Shown: positions 11,940 to 24,199, numbered from the stretch's first letter. The stretch is DNA of 64,000 nt from Reticulitermes speratus (GCA_021186555.1 JAJKFL010000042.1:27403521-27467520), one strand, 5' to 3'. Numbers and translations: made by a program. The notes: generated by a model from the sequence alone, not told the origin.

Positions 11940-12458
11940 TTTTTGTTCTCAATCGCGCCAACGGTTTAACCCGTCACAACACTCACTGCTCGTACCTACT
12001 TCAGTGACCGCTACTCACGAAATAAAAAAATCCCACAAGTCTTTTCGGGTGCGAAATTACTGACATCCCAGCTTACACCGCATCATAATTTTACGTTTTC
12101 CAGTAATGTTCAAAGATACAGAGAAGTGTCTTTTTTATCTATTGACGCTGTCAGTTGCTAAAATTATATAGCGCCCGTGTTAGATGAATGAAATATGTAC
12201 CTGAGGCACTGGTGTGAAGATACTGATAGGGGAAAACTGAAGTATTCAGAAAAAAACCTATCCCATTAAGACTTCGTCAACCATAAATCCAACATGGACT
12301 GGCCTGAGATCAACCCGGACCTCCGTGGTAAATTTAATAACCTCACAGAGCCGTTGCAAGGGCGAGGTAAGTGGGTCATTCATCCCATGCGCAGTGCATT
12401 TGGCGGTGCAAAGTTAAGAAGTAGGAAGTTAAAACATATGTAATATATATTACGTTTA
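11940..12458. other. No recognisable feature
   Basis: Spacer between the possible KIAA1586-like fragment and the SINE; nothing identifiable. Confidence 0.35.
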
Positions 12459-12473
12459 TTACTGTATATGGTT

Positions 12474-12779
12474 GGGGCGCGCGGTGGCGTAGTTGGTTGA
12501 GGCACTACGCTACAAACCGGAACGTCGCGGGTTAGATTCCCGATGGTGTCATTGGAATTAATTCCTTGACATAATCGTTTCGGTCGCACTATGGCCCTGG
12601 GGTCGACTCAGCCTCTAACAGAAATGAGTACCAGGAATATTTCCTGGGGGGTAAAGGCGGCCGGTGCGTAGGGCTGACAACCTTACCACCTTCATGTGCC
12701 GATTGTCTACAAATCTGGGAGCTTCAACCTCCTGGACCCCTCAGGGCCTGTCTAGGCCTGTAATGGGGTTGCTTTACCT
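12474..12779 (+). mobile_element. tRNA-derived SINE, family 3
   Basis: The head has an A box in tggcgtagttggttgaggc and a B box in gcgggttagattccc (one change from GGTTCGA). The body includes ggtcgactcagcctctaac and ends in ggttgctttacctt. An exact 15-bp TSD, ttactgtatatggtt, flanks it at 12459-12473 and 12780-12794. A second, inverted copy is at 31817-32119. Confidence 0.92.
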
Positions 12780-12879
12780 TTACTGTATATGGTTTTATGT
12801 ATATAATAGGATACATAAATGAAAAATGACTAAAACTAATAAAAAATCAAGAATTTCGTCAAACGTGTTGCCTGTGATG

Positions 12880-15275
12880 GGGGGCGGGGGGAGCATTGTC
12901 ATACTATATTGTCTATTTGTCCATGATAAGTGGGTACGTACCTGTCACCACGGCATGGCGCGTCGTCAGGTTGCGGATGGAGGAACGGCCTCCGGCTATG
13001 GAGGGTAGCTGCGAATACATTGAATAAGCAGTCGCGGACAGCCGACAAGGGGTGGTCCTCCAGTTTGGGGGTTGGGCGAGGTGCTAACAACTCCTCACCC
13101 TAAAAAATTACCAAGTTACGAAACACTGCACAAAGCCTCGGACCTGGACTGATTCTTTGGTACTAATAAACAGGGCTTAGGAAAACATTAAAGAGAGTAT
13201 CAAAATCTCAGCTAAAAAGAGCCTAGGGCTGCATGAAAGGAAGCAACATAAACCATGGTTTCACGAAGAATGTTCAAAATTTTTGGATCAAAGGAAGCAG
13301 GCTGAAATGCAGTGGTTACAGAATCCAAACCAAAGTAATGTAGATAATCTGAACAATGTATGACGTGAAGCTAGTAGACATTTCAGGAGCAAAAAGAAGG
13401 AATATCTGAAAGCTTACATTAATGAACTTGAAACAAACAGCAAGAACAAGAAAATCAGCGACTTGTATAGTGGCATCAATGAATTTAAGAAGGGTTACCA
13501 GCCTAGAACTAATGTAGTAAGGGATGAGAAGGGTGATCTGGTTGCAGACTCCCACAGTATCTTGGCTAGGTGGAGGAATCATTTCTTTCAGCTATTGAAT
13601 GTACATGGGGTTAATGATGTTAGGCAGACTGAAATACATACAGCAGAGCCACTGGTGCCTCAGCCCAGTGATTGTGAGGTTGAGATGGCTATTGAAAAGT
13701 TAAAAAGGCACAAATAACCAGGTATTGATCAAATTCCAGCAGAACTGACTAAAGTAGGAGGTAGGAAAATTCGTTCTGAGATCCATAAACTTATTAATTC
13801 TATTTGGAATAAAGATGAATTGCCTGAGCAGTGGAAGGAATCAATCATTGTACCTATTTATAAGAAGGGTGATAAAACAGATTGCAGTAATTATCGAGGC
13901 ATATCACTTTTGTCAACCACATACAAAATTCTATCCAACATCCTTCTGCCAAGGTTAACTCCATATGCAGAGGAAATTATTGGGGAGCATCAGTGTGGAT
14001 TTAGACGTAACAGGTCGACTACTGATCATATATTCTGTATTCGTCAAATACTTGAGAAAAAATGGGAATACAATGACGTAGTGCATCAGCTATTTATAGC
14101 TTCAAGAAAGCCTATGATTCAGTTAGGAGGGAGGTCTTGTATAATATTGTCTTTGAGTTTGGTATCCCTATGAAACTAGTAAGACTAAAAAAAAGTGTCT
14201 AAATGACACCTGTAGCAGAGTCCGTGTAGGCAAACATTTCTCTGAAATATTTCCTATTAAGAATGGTTTGAAACAAGGAGATGCTTTATCGCCATTGCTT
14301 TTCAACTTTGCTTTGGTATATGCCATTAGGGGGGGTTCAGGCAAATTAGGAGGGCTTGAAATTAAATGGTACACATCAGCTTCTAGTTTATGCTGATGAT
14401 GTTAATATACTGGGCAGAAGGGTACATGCTATAAAGAAAAACACAGAAGCTTTGGTAGTCGCTAGTAAGGAGATTGGTCTAGAAGTGAATGCTGAGAAAA
14501 CTAAGTACATGGTCATGTCTCGCAACCAGAATGCAGGACAAAATCACAACATAAAGTTAGATAATAAATCCTTTGAAAGGGTGGAACAGTTCAAATATTT
14601 GGGAACATCCCTAACACATCGAAATTCCATTCAGGAAGAAATTAAGAGCAGATTGAAGTTACTTGTTACTTGTTACCATTCGGTGCAGGATCTTCTGTCT
14701 TCCAGTTTGCTATCCAAAAATACAAAGATTCAAATATACAGAAATATAATTTTGCCTGTTGTTTTGTATGGGTGTGAGACTTGGTCTCTCACACTGAGGG
14801 AGGAACATAGGCTGAGGGTGTTTGAGAATAGGGTGCTGAGGAGGATATTTGGACCTAAGAGGGACGAGGTAACAGGGGAGTTGAGAAGACTACATAACGA
14901 GGAACTTAATGATCTGTACTCATCAGCAAATATTATTCGGGTGATCAAATCAAGAAGAATGAGGTGGGCGGGGCATGTAGCACGTATGGGTGAGGGGAGA
15001 GGCGCATACAGGATTTTGGTGGGGAGACCTGAGGGAAGGAGACCTCTTGGAAGACTCAAGCGTAGATGGGAGGATAATATTAAAATGGATCTTCAAGAAG
15101 TGGGATGGGGGTATGGACTGGATTGATATGGCTCAGGATAGGGACAGGTGGCGGGCACTTGTGAATGCTGTAATGAACCTTCGGGTTTCATAAGACGCGG
15201 GGAATTTCTTGACTAGCTGACGACCTGCTAGCTTCTCAAGAAGGATTCTGCTCCATGGAGTTAGTTAGTTAATTG
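12880..15275 (+). mobile_element. Non-LTR retrotransposon NLR-A, longest copy, internally deleted
   Basis: The best NLR-A copy. 12900-13180 matches what I recall as the family's 5' leader (ggagggtagctgcgaa, ggtggtcctcc); this is memory, not computed. At about 13185 it jumps to the end of the endonuclease linker (HERKQHKPWF), so the endonuclease core is deleted. Reverse transcriptase follows: IPAEL, YKKGDKTDCSNYRGISLL, GEHQCGFRRNRSTTDHI, a NGLKQGDALSPLLFNFA-like block, [32 protein letters not shown] and the C-terminal [20 protein letters not shown]. Defects: TGA at about 13362 (a CGA-to-TGA type change), TAA at 13715-13717 in a HKSPGID context, a one-base loss near 14096 destroying the first catalytic Asp block, and further indels at 14190-14340. 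The 3' end is a short AGTT repeat. Confidence 0.88.
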
Positions 15276-15555
15276 TCTATTTGTATCTGCCCCCCCCCCC
15301 TTTCTATCGCTGTTTATTTCTGTGACGTTAAATTCTTATGTCAGTTCAGTGCAGCTTACATGGTTAGTGTCTCTGCAGCGATTTGTGAGCTCCGATCTCA
15401 GAAGTTTTATTTATTTAAGTAAAGATAAAGCTTCGCGACAATCCACCTCTCATTGTCACTACATTAAGCCTTTAAATAATGACAATCTGAAATATTATGC
15501 CGACCTAGGTAATTTATTTTTTTCATATTTTCATATTTTTTTATTTTTTTCACCG
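15276..15555. other. Spacer with a poly(C) run
   Basis: A C homopolymer at about 15291-15300 and T-rich sequence; no gene. Confidence 0.5.
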
Positions 15556-15559
15556 CCAT

Positions 15560-16287
15560 TGCCCGCACAGGACTGTTCCTCATGGTACCGGGTACTGCAT
15601 GATCTGATACCTACATAGCAACGCCTATGTGCTATTCATCTCCAGACATCGGCTGAACATGCCTCCTGTAGGACCCTGGACACATTGACACACAGATTGT
15701 CAGCTTGCCTGAAAACCATAGACATTTGGAGGTGGGCACGTGACAGGATTGCGTACTGACCAGCGGTGCTGCCCCGCTACATGGCTAACATTCCCAGACA
15801 ATATCCATCCTGCCCCGACCAAAACTTAATGAAATATTATGGCTCTGAGGTCATATGGTCCATTTCATCACTGATGACACAAGGCAATTGATGTTTATTA
15901 ATTATATGGACTTTTTACGGCTAGCTCGTTGGAAAACATACCGTTGAAAGAAGCGGCAGCAATATTATGGCAAATATTTAGACGTCTGTGACTGGCCTGC
16001 TGAACTTCAACTACGGTTATACTCGGCACGATAGTGTGTGGACGCACGTCGGCACCTAATGTGAAAACTTTTTCAATGGCGAATTGAGTGCCCGTGTCTT
16101 CAGTGCCTTTGATGGATGATTAAATCAGGTGTACATTATAGGCGATTTTTGTGTGTTATCTTCCTATGTTGAACGTCTGTAGTATTGAAAGTTGAGTGTG
16201 TAAGTACAAGTGAGTATTTGTTGTACACACGTTGTTGGGGTCAGTATTAATCGACTGTATCAATAAAGAACAAGCAAAAAAAAAAAA
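15560..16287 (+). mobile_element. C-terminus and poly(A) tail of another non-LTR retrotransposon
   Basis: In one frame the sequence reads WYRVLHDLIPT, TAG, QRLCAIHLQTSAEHASC, DTLTHRLSACLKTIDIW and RWARDRIAY before a second stop. The spacing of Cys/His residues after a WYRV.HD.IPT block is the C-terminal zinc-knuckle region of an I/R1-like reverse transcriptase. A decayed region follows to about 16000, then an AATAAA at about 16263 and a poly(A) run at 16277-16287, so the 3' border is clear. The element is heavily 5'-truncated. Confidence 0.65.
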
Positions 16288-16450
16288 GGCGGTTAGTCGC
16301 CGGCCTTTCACCGCGTAGGCCAGGGCTCAATCCTAGGCCACTCCATACGCGATTTATCGTCGAAAAAGTGGCACTGGAGCAGATTTTCGTGTGTTAGATG
16401 TTAGTGTCATTCCACGAGCTCTCCATGCTCATTCATGCATCTATCGCCGA
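16288..16450 (+). mobile_element. Truncated tRNA-derived SINE, family 4
   Basis: ggcggttagtcgccggcc followed by a decayed B box (agggctcaatccta) and gtggcactgg matches the fuller copy at 30488-30775. It begins inside the A box directly after the poly(A) of the preceding LINE, so its 5' end is lost. Confidence 0.6.
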
Positions 16451-16877
16451 CGCTATATAATCTCAACAATTGACAGCGACGTTAAATAAAGCATTTAAAA
16501 TGCCAATTAGTGCAATTTGTAATATCTGAGTATTTTGTGTTTGAAGGTCAAGTCACTCCAACACCGACTGTTAAGCAGAATGTAAAGTTCTTAATGGAAG
16601 AAATGTAGGCTGCCTGTTTTGTTTAGGATGTGGGCACACCGAAGCGTATAGACCCGACTAGAGCAGAACATAATAGTCTGACAATGTGGAACTTAGATAT
16701 TTGGTTTAAATGCCGGCGATGATACTGCATAAGCCACGTCCAGACACTGTAATATTGTAATATTACTTTTTTTTATTCGGGAGCGTACTCTTCAAGCGCC
16801 ATTCTTTGCCAGTCAGAAGAGCAGCGGAACAGAACAGGCGTCCGGTTACGACACTGATTATTGCGGAGTAAATCACT
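16451..16877. other. No recognisable feature
   Basis: Spacer; nothing identifiable. Confidence 0.35.
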
Positions 16878-16890
16878 GCTGTATGATATA

Positions 16891-17132
16891 TTTTTTTTCT
16901 TCCATGGCGCAACAGGCCCCTGTGGGTCGGGACCTCCTTATTTTCGAGGCTTCACTATCACACTCAGGCACACCACACTCGGTAGGACTCCTCTGGACGA
17001 GTGATCAGCCAGATGCAGAGACCTCTACCTGACAACACAAAACACTCAGAAGAGACAGACATCCATGCCACAATCCCAGCAAGCGAATGGCCGCAGACCC
17101 ACGGCCTACACCGCGCGGCCACTGGGATCGGC
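16891..17132 (-). mobile_element. tRNA-derived SINE, family 1, inverted
   Basis: The reverse complement of the element at 1917-2175, beginning on the plus strand with the T run (A tail) at 16891-16898 and cttccatggcgcaacag. An exact 13-bp TSD, gctgtatgatata, lies at 16878-16890 and 17133-17145. The B-box part of the tRNA head is shortened: the plus strand goes from catgcc directly into acaatcccagcaag. Confidence 0.9.
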
Positions 17133-17145
17133 GCTGTATGATATA

Positions 17146-18092
17146 AAGAATGAAAATCATACCAACAGAGGTACTGTTCAGAAGGCTTGTGAAGGTATTC
17201 CATCGGGATGTTATGCAGTCAATTGCGAGTATAGTGCAAGGTTTAGAAATTTGAAAAAAAAAAAAGTACAAATCGATTTAAATAAACAAACAGGTATATT
17301 GTAAAATTTAATGTTGCGGAGCCATTTTTATGAAGTGAATATTTTTGTTTTTCGTGAATGTCGAAACAACCGTCATAGGATAATTTGAATACCTAAGTAA
17401 TTACAAATAGACTAAGGAATGCAAGTCAGCAAAGAGGGAGGTCAATGTGAACTCAGTCAAAGTTTTCAAACCTTGAGAACATATAAAATAGTAAGATAAT
17501 TTGACACCAATTTTGAGTAAAAAGACGCCAGGCTACCTAATTCATTACGGATTATTCACCATTAAATCAGGGGAGAGATAGAGTAGCAAGAATGTCACAG
17601 TACACCATGGAAAAGACATTTTGAGTGATGATTGTTTTGCTGGCTTCGGCACATACTGGTAGGAAGGTACTTCAGATATAATTGACATTGTTTGGTCCCG
17701 AAACTATTATTACTCAGAATGCTTGCGACAGCAATAAGTAACCTCACTATGTTTCGATAATGATTGATGCTAATGTTAATATATAGAATATTTTGCCTTC
17801 GTCTTTCCATCAATTGAATGTAATTTATTTCTGTAAATATGTTACAGACCTCATTTGGAAGTTTAGCAATTAAAGCGTAACGGCTATCTCCTCCCCCCGA
17901 GAACCCAAGCCTGAAATCGCGTGTGTAACCGTCAGGAAATCCTTATGTTTCGTCGATTTCACAAGATTCGATCCCTTTACAAACGACCCTAACAGCAGAT
18001 GGTGGTAGCGTATCCCTTAGCGGCGTGATTACCCTTGTAATCAGCCCGCTACAAACATGAGAAGGAAATGTAATGTGTAAATACTTATTTCG
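17146..18092. other. No recognisable feature
   Basis: Spacer with weak minus frames (17595-17813) that show no motif. Confidence 0.35.
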
Positions 18093-18195
18093 CAACACTC
18101 AGACCAATAAAATGCACAATATTCTTAGATATTTATATTATATATTATATATAATCTAAGAAACAATACTGTGCATTTTGTTGGTCTAGGTGTTG
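18093..18195. repeat. 103-bp imperfect hairpin
   Basis: Arms of about 40 nt: caacactcagaccaataaaa on the left pairs with ttttgttggtctaggtgttg on the right, and an AT-only loop (tatatt repeats) lies between. There are about five mismatches or small gaps. It could be a foldback MITE or a small-RNA hairpin; no clear TSD is visible. Confidence 0.7.
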
Positions 18196-20337
18196 TGACT
18201 AAGTTATCGACAATGCACGGAATGAACAATATAAATGTGTAGATAATTACTTAAATGCGAGATCTGATGTTCTAAAAGTGTTGTTGAAGAGTCATGTCTT
18301 CTGGGATGTGCACATCGTCTAGACTGGAAAGTAGTAGACATTTTAGAGGAGCGTAGTGCACCCGTTTTCAGGGTCAAATAATCGTCACCGTGTTACATCC
18401 CAGGAGACTTGAATCCAGCCTGACTTTTTCTGGCGAGACTTCTCCTAGCCTGAAGTATTACCCTGATGTTTGTGTGGCGAGACTTAGACAAACCACAACA
18501 AACCTCCATTGATGTCGAGGCCGCGATTCGTGCAGGAAACATTCCGCAAAAATGTAAGAAGCGTTACTTGAGTCCACGTGCTTAGTCCGTTTACATCTTA
18601 AGAAACAATTGGAAAGAACGTGTGTTCAAGGCACTAGGTGTGTGTTTCTTTGTCCCCCCCCCCCCCCAGTTACATACCCTTCTTTATTCTGAGTTCAGTG
18701 GATATTTATTCACAGTTTCCATGCCTTCATAAACCGCTTTTTTCCCATAGTACCTAAGGGAAGGGGAATTAGTATTGTTTTTAACGAGTTGCTATGGCAT
18801 CGTGATTAATTGCTTAGTTTAAGCGGACGACGGAGGCCAAGCCTATGAAGTGTCACCTTCATGAAACTGAAAGCAAGTAATCTCAAAGAAGTCGCCGAAA
18901 ATTGATGGTGATTAATTCACTGTGTTTTGCTTATCTACCAACTTTCACATTAACAATGCTGGTAATGGACTGCAGGGAGAATCCAAGGAAATTTCTCCAC
19001 CACACAATGCCAGACATTAGAGATGCGAAAGCCTGGTAGTGAACTGTAAATGGAGAGATAAAAGGAGTTGCCGTAACTCCTAAACTGTACTTTCCCGTTG
19101 CATGGGTTTATGGGTTTGTAGTCCTGTAGATCTACTAGTGACATTGTTGACGTTCTATCCTATTTTCCTGAAGATCTCACATTATTACTTAAGTACAGAT
19201 TAATATATCAAAGAACAATTTAGTAAATAAAACTGCCTTTTTGTTATAAGAAACATATCTGTTACTGATAGTTGTGTTGACAGAATTAAACTTTGATATA
19301 CTGATTTATAAAAACACAACACGTCTGTTAAATTCTTTTAATAAATGAGTACAGATCACGTGTACATTTCATGTGTCGGTCGTATGGGCTTCAATTGCAA
19401 AGCCTTTACACAAATTTTTGTAGAATCCGGTGAGCTGGTTGAAAAATTTAAATGCGGAAACGCACGTACACAGCATGTCGTTCTTTTAAGCCTACATTTT
19501 TCCTTTTAAAGAAGGCAGGTAGGCAAAGAAGACAAAAGGAGAATCGACACTATGCAATCTCCGCCACGCACAGCGTCGCTAAATAAACTGTAAATACACG
19601 TATATACGTGATGAAACGAGAGAGAAAGCGAAGGAAAGGCATAAACGTGACAACAGCTAATTGGAAAACCGATTAACGATTGATAAATGACATTTAGAAG
19701 GGTCTTGGGGAAATAAGCTTAGAGGGTCAAGTGGATCAGAATCGTTTTTAATTGAAGACTTTAATCTCAAGATTCTGGTAGCTGCAAGTGTTTACCGACC
19801 CCATGACTAATCAACCACTATCCGCCAGTTCGGCTTCATCGCGCTCTACCTCGACACACAAAATCCATCTCCCTTACAGCGCCACGTCACTTGCGTTTGT
19901 TTGCCACACACCTGTTGTTCCACGCCGGGAAACAATGTCCTATGGAAACAGCTTAATGCACACAGTTGTATACATTTTCTCTTGTTGGAAGTATATATTC
20001 TACAGTAAAAGTATAAATAAAGTAACATTGTCGATTATGTACCTGCCTATGTTGATATTTCGCCATCTTGTATTGTTAGACTCAGCTGCCTTTTTATCGT
20101 ACATTTTTTAGAAATTACGCAAGAAAAGGCCAGAAATATAATATTCCCGAAAAACCGTGAGTCAACAAATTCAGTACCCTACCGCTCAAAATTCATAACA
20201 AAATTAGAAGAAACTTTTCATTAACTTCGGTTCTTGGACGCTGGATAAGGCAATCAAACATAATTTTGGGAGTTCTTTCCAGTAACCTCCTTAACTATAA
20301 CCTCAATTATCACATCCTTCCAAATAATAGTATTCAT
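18196..20337. other. No recognisable gene
   Basis: Two kilobases of spacer. A C homopolymer lies at about 18655-18667. A block near 18480-18560 (aaaccacaacaaacctcc ... aagcgttac) recurs loosely at 30985-31070 and may be an old dispersed repeat. Confidence 0.35.
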
Positions 20338-20349
20338 GATTAGCTTACT

Positions 20350-20630
20350 GAGCCGGGATAGCTCATTCGGTGTAGTGACTAGGCTACGGACTGGAGAAGT
20401 GGGAATCGTGTTTCGATTTCCTGCAGGGTTAATAGATTATTCTTTTATCCAAAGCGTCCAGGGAGGCACTGGTGCCCACCCAGCCTCCTATTCAATAGGT
20501 ATGGGGGAGTCTCCCTGGGAGCTAAGCAGCCTACCTACATCTAGTGCCCAGATTAAGAACGAGTGGAACGATACTTCCACTCTCGCATATGCCATCATGG
20601 CGTGCACAAGGACAACCTCGCTTTATTAGT
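20350..20630 (+). mobile_element. tRNA-derived SINE, family 2
   Basis: The head is ggatagctcattcggtgtag with a B box in gtgtttcgatttcct; the body has cacccagcctcctattcaat and tctagtgcccag, and ends near gcgtgcacaagg. The flanking repeat gattagcttact (20338-20349) and gattaacttact (20631-20642) matches at 11 of 12 positions and is the TSD. Confidence 0.85.
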
Positions 20631-20642
20631 GATTAACTTACT

Positions 20643-21470
20643 AATTCATTAGCTGTCACATGTTAAATTACGTAACAAGCAGAAATTCGTGACCATTCTA
20701 ATGCACTGATTAAATGGCGCAGAGTTTTCCCTGGAGAGATGATAGTTATTCACGTGGAAATTAAACTCATTTTTGTTTTGGAACTTAAGCGCCCCATTAG
20801 AATGTATCGCATCTATCTTAAGATGCATTTCAGTGTTTTTATGCTCTCGAACCAACAGTGCTGTACAGCAGTAATGTTCTAGTTGTGTAGGCCTATTATG
20901 GAAGGACAGATGTTGAATTCCGGCTGAGGTAATTCGTGACACTCCGCATGCTGTTCATGGAAATACCCGGACAATGCTTCGAAATTTACCATACTTCCTC
21001 CCCCCCTCCTTCCTTATCCTTACGTACAAAGGGTTTGTTGGTGATTTTGAATCACAATAGACGGCTAGTTTCAGCTGAAAAAGCGTTGTCACTTTATTAT
21101 TATTATTAATTTTGGGCTTATGTAAGAATGTTTCTACTGCTCAGTTTTTGTAATTTGGAATGATAAGATGAATAGTGGATAATGAGTTGGAATATATGTT
21201 GTGTCAATTTAACGAATAGCTCTCGAATACTCGTTCGGATTTGTAATCAGTCAACCGTAATTTACGATGCAATCAGTGTACTTGTACGTCTTCTCCCATG
21301 TTAGTTCCGGAAATTGAATTTGTCTTGTGTGTTTTGTGTGTCACAAAGTTGTTTTTATTTCTTTGTATATTCCAAAATATTAGCAAAAATAATTAAAGGA
21401 ATTGAATACTTTTACACCAAATCAGTTACGTCACCTTTAATTATTATGTTGAGTGTGATCCACTTTGAGT
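20643..21470. other. No recognisable feature
   Basis: Spacer; nothing identifiable beyond homopolymer runs and a short ATT repeat near 21097. Confidence 0.35.
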
Positions 21471-21478
21471 CTCTAGAC

Positions 21479-22822
21479 CAGTGTTTTCAAATTTTGTTTT
21501 CCATGGAGGAACCCCTAGCATAATTTTTCATATCCCGAGGAACCCCGAACTAAAAAAAGGTTACAGGCCAGAAAATTTGACAGCGGGGAGCCTTTTCTTT
21601 TACGACCAGCGAGGCAGCTCTCTAACAATACCAGACGAACACAGACACAATAAACTACAGTCGAACTCGGCTATAAGGTCATCGAAGGGACCGAATGAAT
21701 TGTGTCGTTGTAAACGAGTGTCACTCTAACCGAAGTATTTAAAAGCGAAGGAAAAATATTTCAAGACAAAATGCAGGCCTGTGGGCATATTACTTAAATG
21801 TTTACGCTATGATATATTTTAAATTTAAATTACAATAAAAATTTAGAAAGAATAAAAATTACTCTTATATAATTGCAATTTTCCATACAGGCTTACGCTA
21901 AAAATACATTAACTTACAATTAAAATTCAGGAAGAACAAAAATTATCATGAGAAGAGAACCGCTCACTGGTACATTGTCACTTCTCTGTTGCTTAACCAG
22001 CTTAAGCAGCACCTTATTGACGTCACTTCGTTCAGGCTTTCGAAATCGTTTTATTCTCGATCCGTTATTTTCAAAAGTGCGAATAATTTTGGTTCTGTTT
22101 TTCCAAATCGTTTGGATCGTAGAACTTACGAGACAAAATTCCCGACATATTTCAGCTTCTCTCTCTCTCTCTCTCTCTCTCGTATAAATTTAACTTTTCT
22201 ACGACGCTCAAAATCCTCCCCCCCCCCTTTTTTGTGACTGTAGCCATGTCTTGACTTTACCAGTCTCCTGTTAACTGCTGAAGTGGAAAAGTAGAGGGCG
22301 ACTTTACGCACAAAGTGAGTTACCATTACTATTGTCATTTTCCAGGCTTGGCATTTGCATAGCCACCTGAAAGGCTAAAGGGCTTGTCTTCTCAAGCATG
22401 AGGAGATGGTAGAATTCTCAAAATAGCCTTCTTGTTGGAACATTATGTTGGAACTGATGATTGGCAATGGCAATGACGTCATATCCGAGGTGGATACGCT
22501 TATGTACGTCGCACTCTGTAAGGCAGAAAGCACGTGCCTTATGGGGAATTAGTAGATACCACAGAATGTATAACGCTATAGACGGGGTGTCACACGAACT
22601 GAGGTCGTTATAACCTAAAATATGAACTCACCAAAACAAAAGGGACAGGCGGTAGCATACGGAGATAACTCCAGTATTGGCAATCGCTGGACAACGATTC
22701 CCATGATATTTCTCAGGATACTTGGAACTTCTTGCAGCATTTAAAAATGTTTATTTACTTAGTCCACGACTTTTCGCTGAATCCCTAACGATGGTCTGCG
22801 GATCCCTGATTGGAAAACACAA
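21479..22822. mobile_element. Non-autonomous hAT-like DNA transposon
   Basis: The left end begins cagtgttttcaaattttg and the right end, reverse-complemented, begins ttgtgttttccaatcagg: the CAGTGTTTTC-type ends of hAT elements, with the terminal CA changed on the right. The flanks give an 8-bp TSD, ctctagac (21471-21478) and ctctagat (22823-22830), 7 of 8 identical. Internally I see no transposase; a (TC)n microsatellite lies at about 22152-22181 and a C run at about 22218-22226. The size is 1344 bp. Confidence 0.65.
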
Positions 22823-23264
22823 CTCTAGATTTAAGAGATTCAGATCATAAACGTGTTGCGGAGAAGGGGCGTATCACGTAAAAAACCCAGTGTTAGTGCG
22901 GTAGGGTCTCATTGTATTGTGTTACACACAACTAAAGAAACGTAACATCACGTTATAATTGCGTTGCAGCATATACGACAAACTACAATTTACACTCTGC
23001 TCCTGTTTGAACTAATCCTGGATGATCTGTGCCTGGAATGCCATGAATATAGCGAAGTTGGCGTGCAATGGAAGAAATGACACCGAAATATTGCGACGAA
23101 TTCCGAAGTATAGACTGGCACGGATTTAGCCGAAGATATCCGACGAAGTGTCGCGGCCCAGCTGCCGTCCCCCGACTTCTGTCAGTGGCAAGGTGTCTGT
23201 CGATGAGGTGGTAGAGTGGCAGAGATGTGATGTGACTTGGTTATGTGATACATGTGCGAACAGT

Positions 23265-23349
23265 ATGACGTGTCCGCGCCTTCACCACGTCATTATCTAT
23301 GTCTTCCTCCTGTCAGGCGTCGCAGCCCTGCCTCCAATGATAAAAATCG
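23265..23349 (+). CDS. Putative first coding exon: signal peptide, kainate-receptor-like start
   Basis: From ATG at 23265 the frame gives MTCPRLHH, then the hydrophobic core VIIYVFLLSGVAA, then LPPMIKIG, and is cut by a consensus splice donor (atcg|gtgagt, GT at 23350-23351), leaving a phase-1 G. A short basic N-terminus, a hydrophobic stretch and small residues before the cleavage point make a good signal peptide. LPP.IKIG straight after the signal peptide is how several insect kainate-type ionotropic glutamate receptors begin before the GAIF-type block of the amino-terminal domain. The next exon was not found in this window. The frame is also open upstream to 23148, so an earlier Met is possible, but it would bury the signal peptide. 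Receptor identity is inference; any secreted protein could fit. Confidence 0.42.
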
Positions 23350-23350
23350 G

Positions 23351-24150
23351 TGAGTTTGCAATAAGCGTGCATGTTGCTACACATGTTTCTGAGCAATTAC
23401 TATAAAACTAATCAGTGCCGTTAATCATCATGTTTGATTAAGACGACGTGTGCGTAAAAAGTAATTTATGAAACTGGAGCTTTGAATCTGTCGTGTCACC
23501 ACATTGACCACTGGGACCCCAATGAGCTAACAACAAACAAATACCCAATACAAACTCCGGACGTCCGGCTCTCACAGAGATTGCGTATGTGACATACAGC
23601 TTGCGGCTTCAAACGTTCGTGTTTTAACCGACAAAACGTGTGTGTTTCGTGAGTACCACCAGATATATGACCAGAACGCTTTGGTCCCAGGCATAATAGG
23701 GAAAGTGGTCCCTGTTTCCGGCATTTTAATGTTGTAATTTGCTGTACGTGATATTGTTTACGTCGCACACAAAACAAATCGCGAGAACACGGCGATTCAG
23801 TAGTAGCAGCAGTAACAGTAAAACATTAGGAAAAACCTAAAGGAAAACTTTATTTTTTTTGGGGGGGGGGGGGGATCGTTCTCTTATGGACTTTCTTACT
23901 TATGGACTTATGGACTCTACCAGCCCTTGTTAAACATAAAGACACTGCGTTTCTGGGACAGCGTCGGTTCCCATCCACAGGCAAAAAATGTGGATAAAAA
24001 TTGATTTCAGGCTTCTGCCGCGATGTTGATAAGATCGGCGATCTTCAGAACGCGGCGTCGTGTGTGTCATCACGCTGATTACCACCCCACGCGCACCTTC
24101 CCATATATTTAATCTACGATACAGTTGTCGGCTTTCTTTTCTTCTCGGAC
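23351..24150. other. No recognisable feature (possible intron 1)
   Basis: If the preceding exon is real this is intron. It holds a G homopolymer near 23861-23873 and nothing else that I recognise. Confidence 0.35.
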
Positions 24151-24152
24151 TT

Positions 24153-24199
24153 TTGACCCTTGAGGATGGGACTGATACGTTGTCCCGAAACGTCGGTAA
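24153..24199 (+). ncRNA. Degenerate hammerhead-ribozyme motif, type GAAACGTC
   Basis: ttgagga, a strong hairpin gggac...gtccc, then gaaacgtcgg. This is the layout core-1 / stem II / GAAA / cleavage site, but core-1 reads UUGAGGA instead of CUGANGA (C3 changed), which would abolish cleavage. Stem I can form ACC/GGT. It is likely a PLE relic. Confidence 0.5.

Noticed and set aside
22126-22338. Arg/Glu-repeat protein
   Set aside because: It translates a (TC)n microsatellite inside the hAT-like element.
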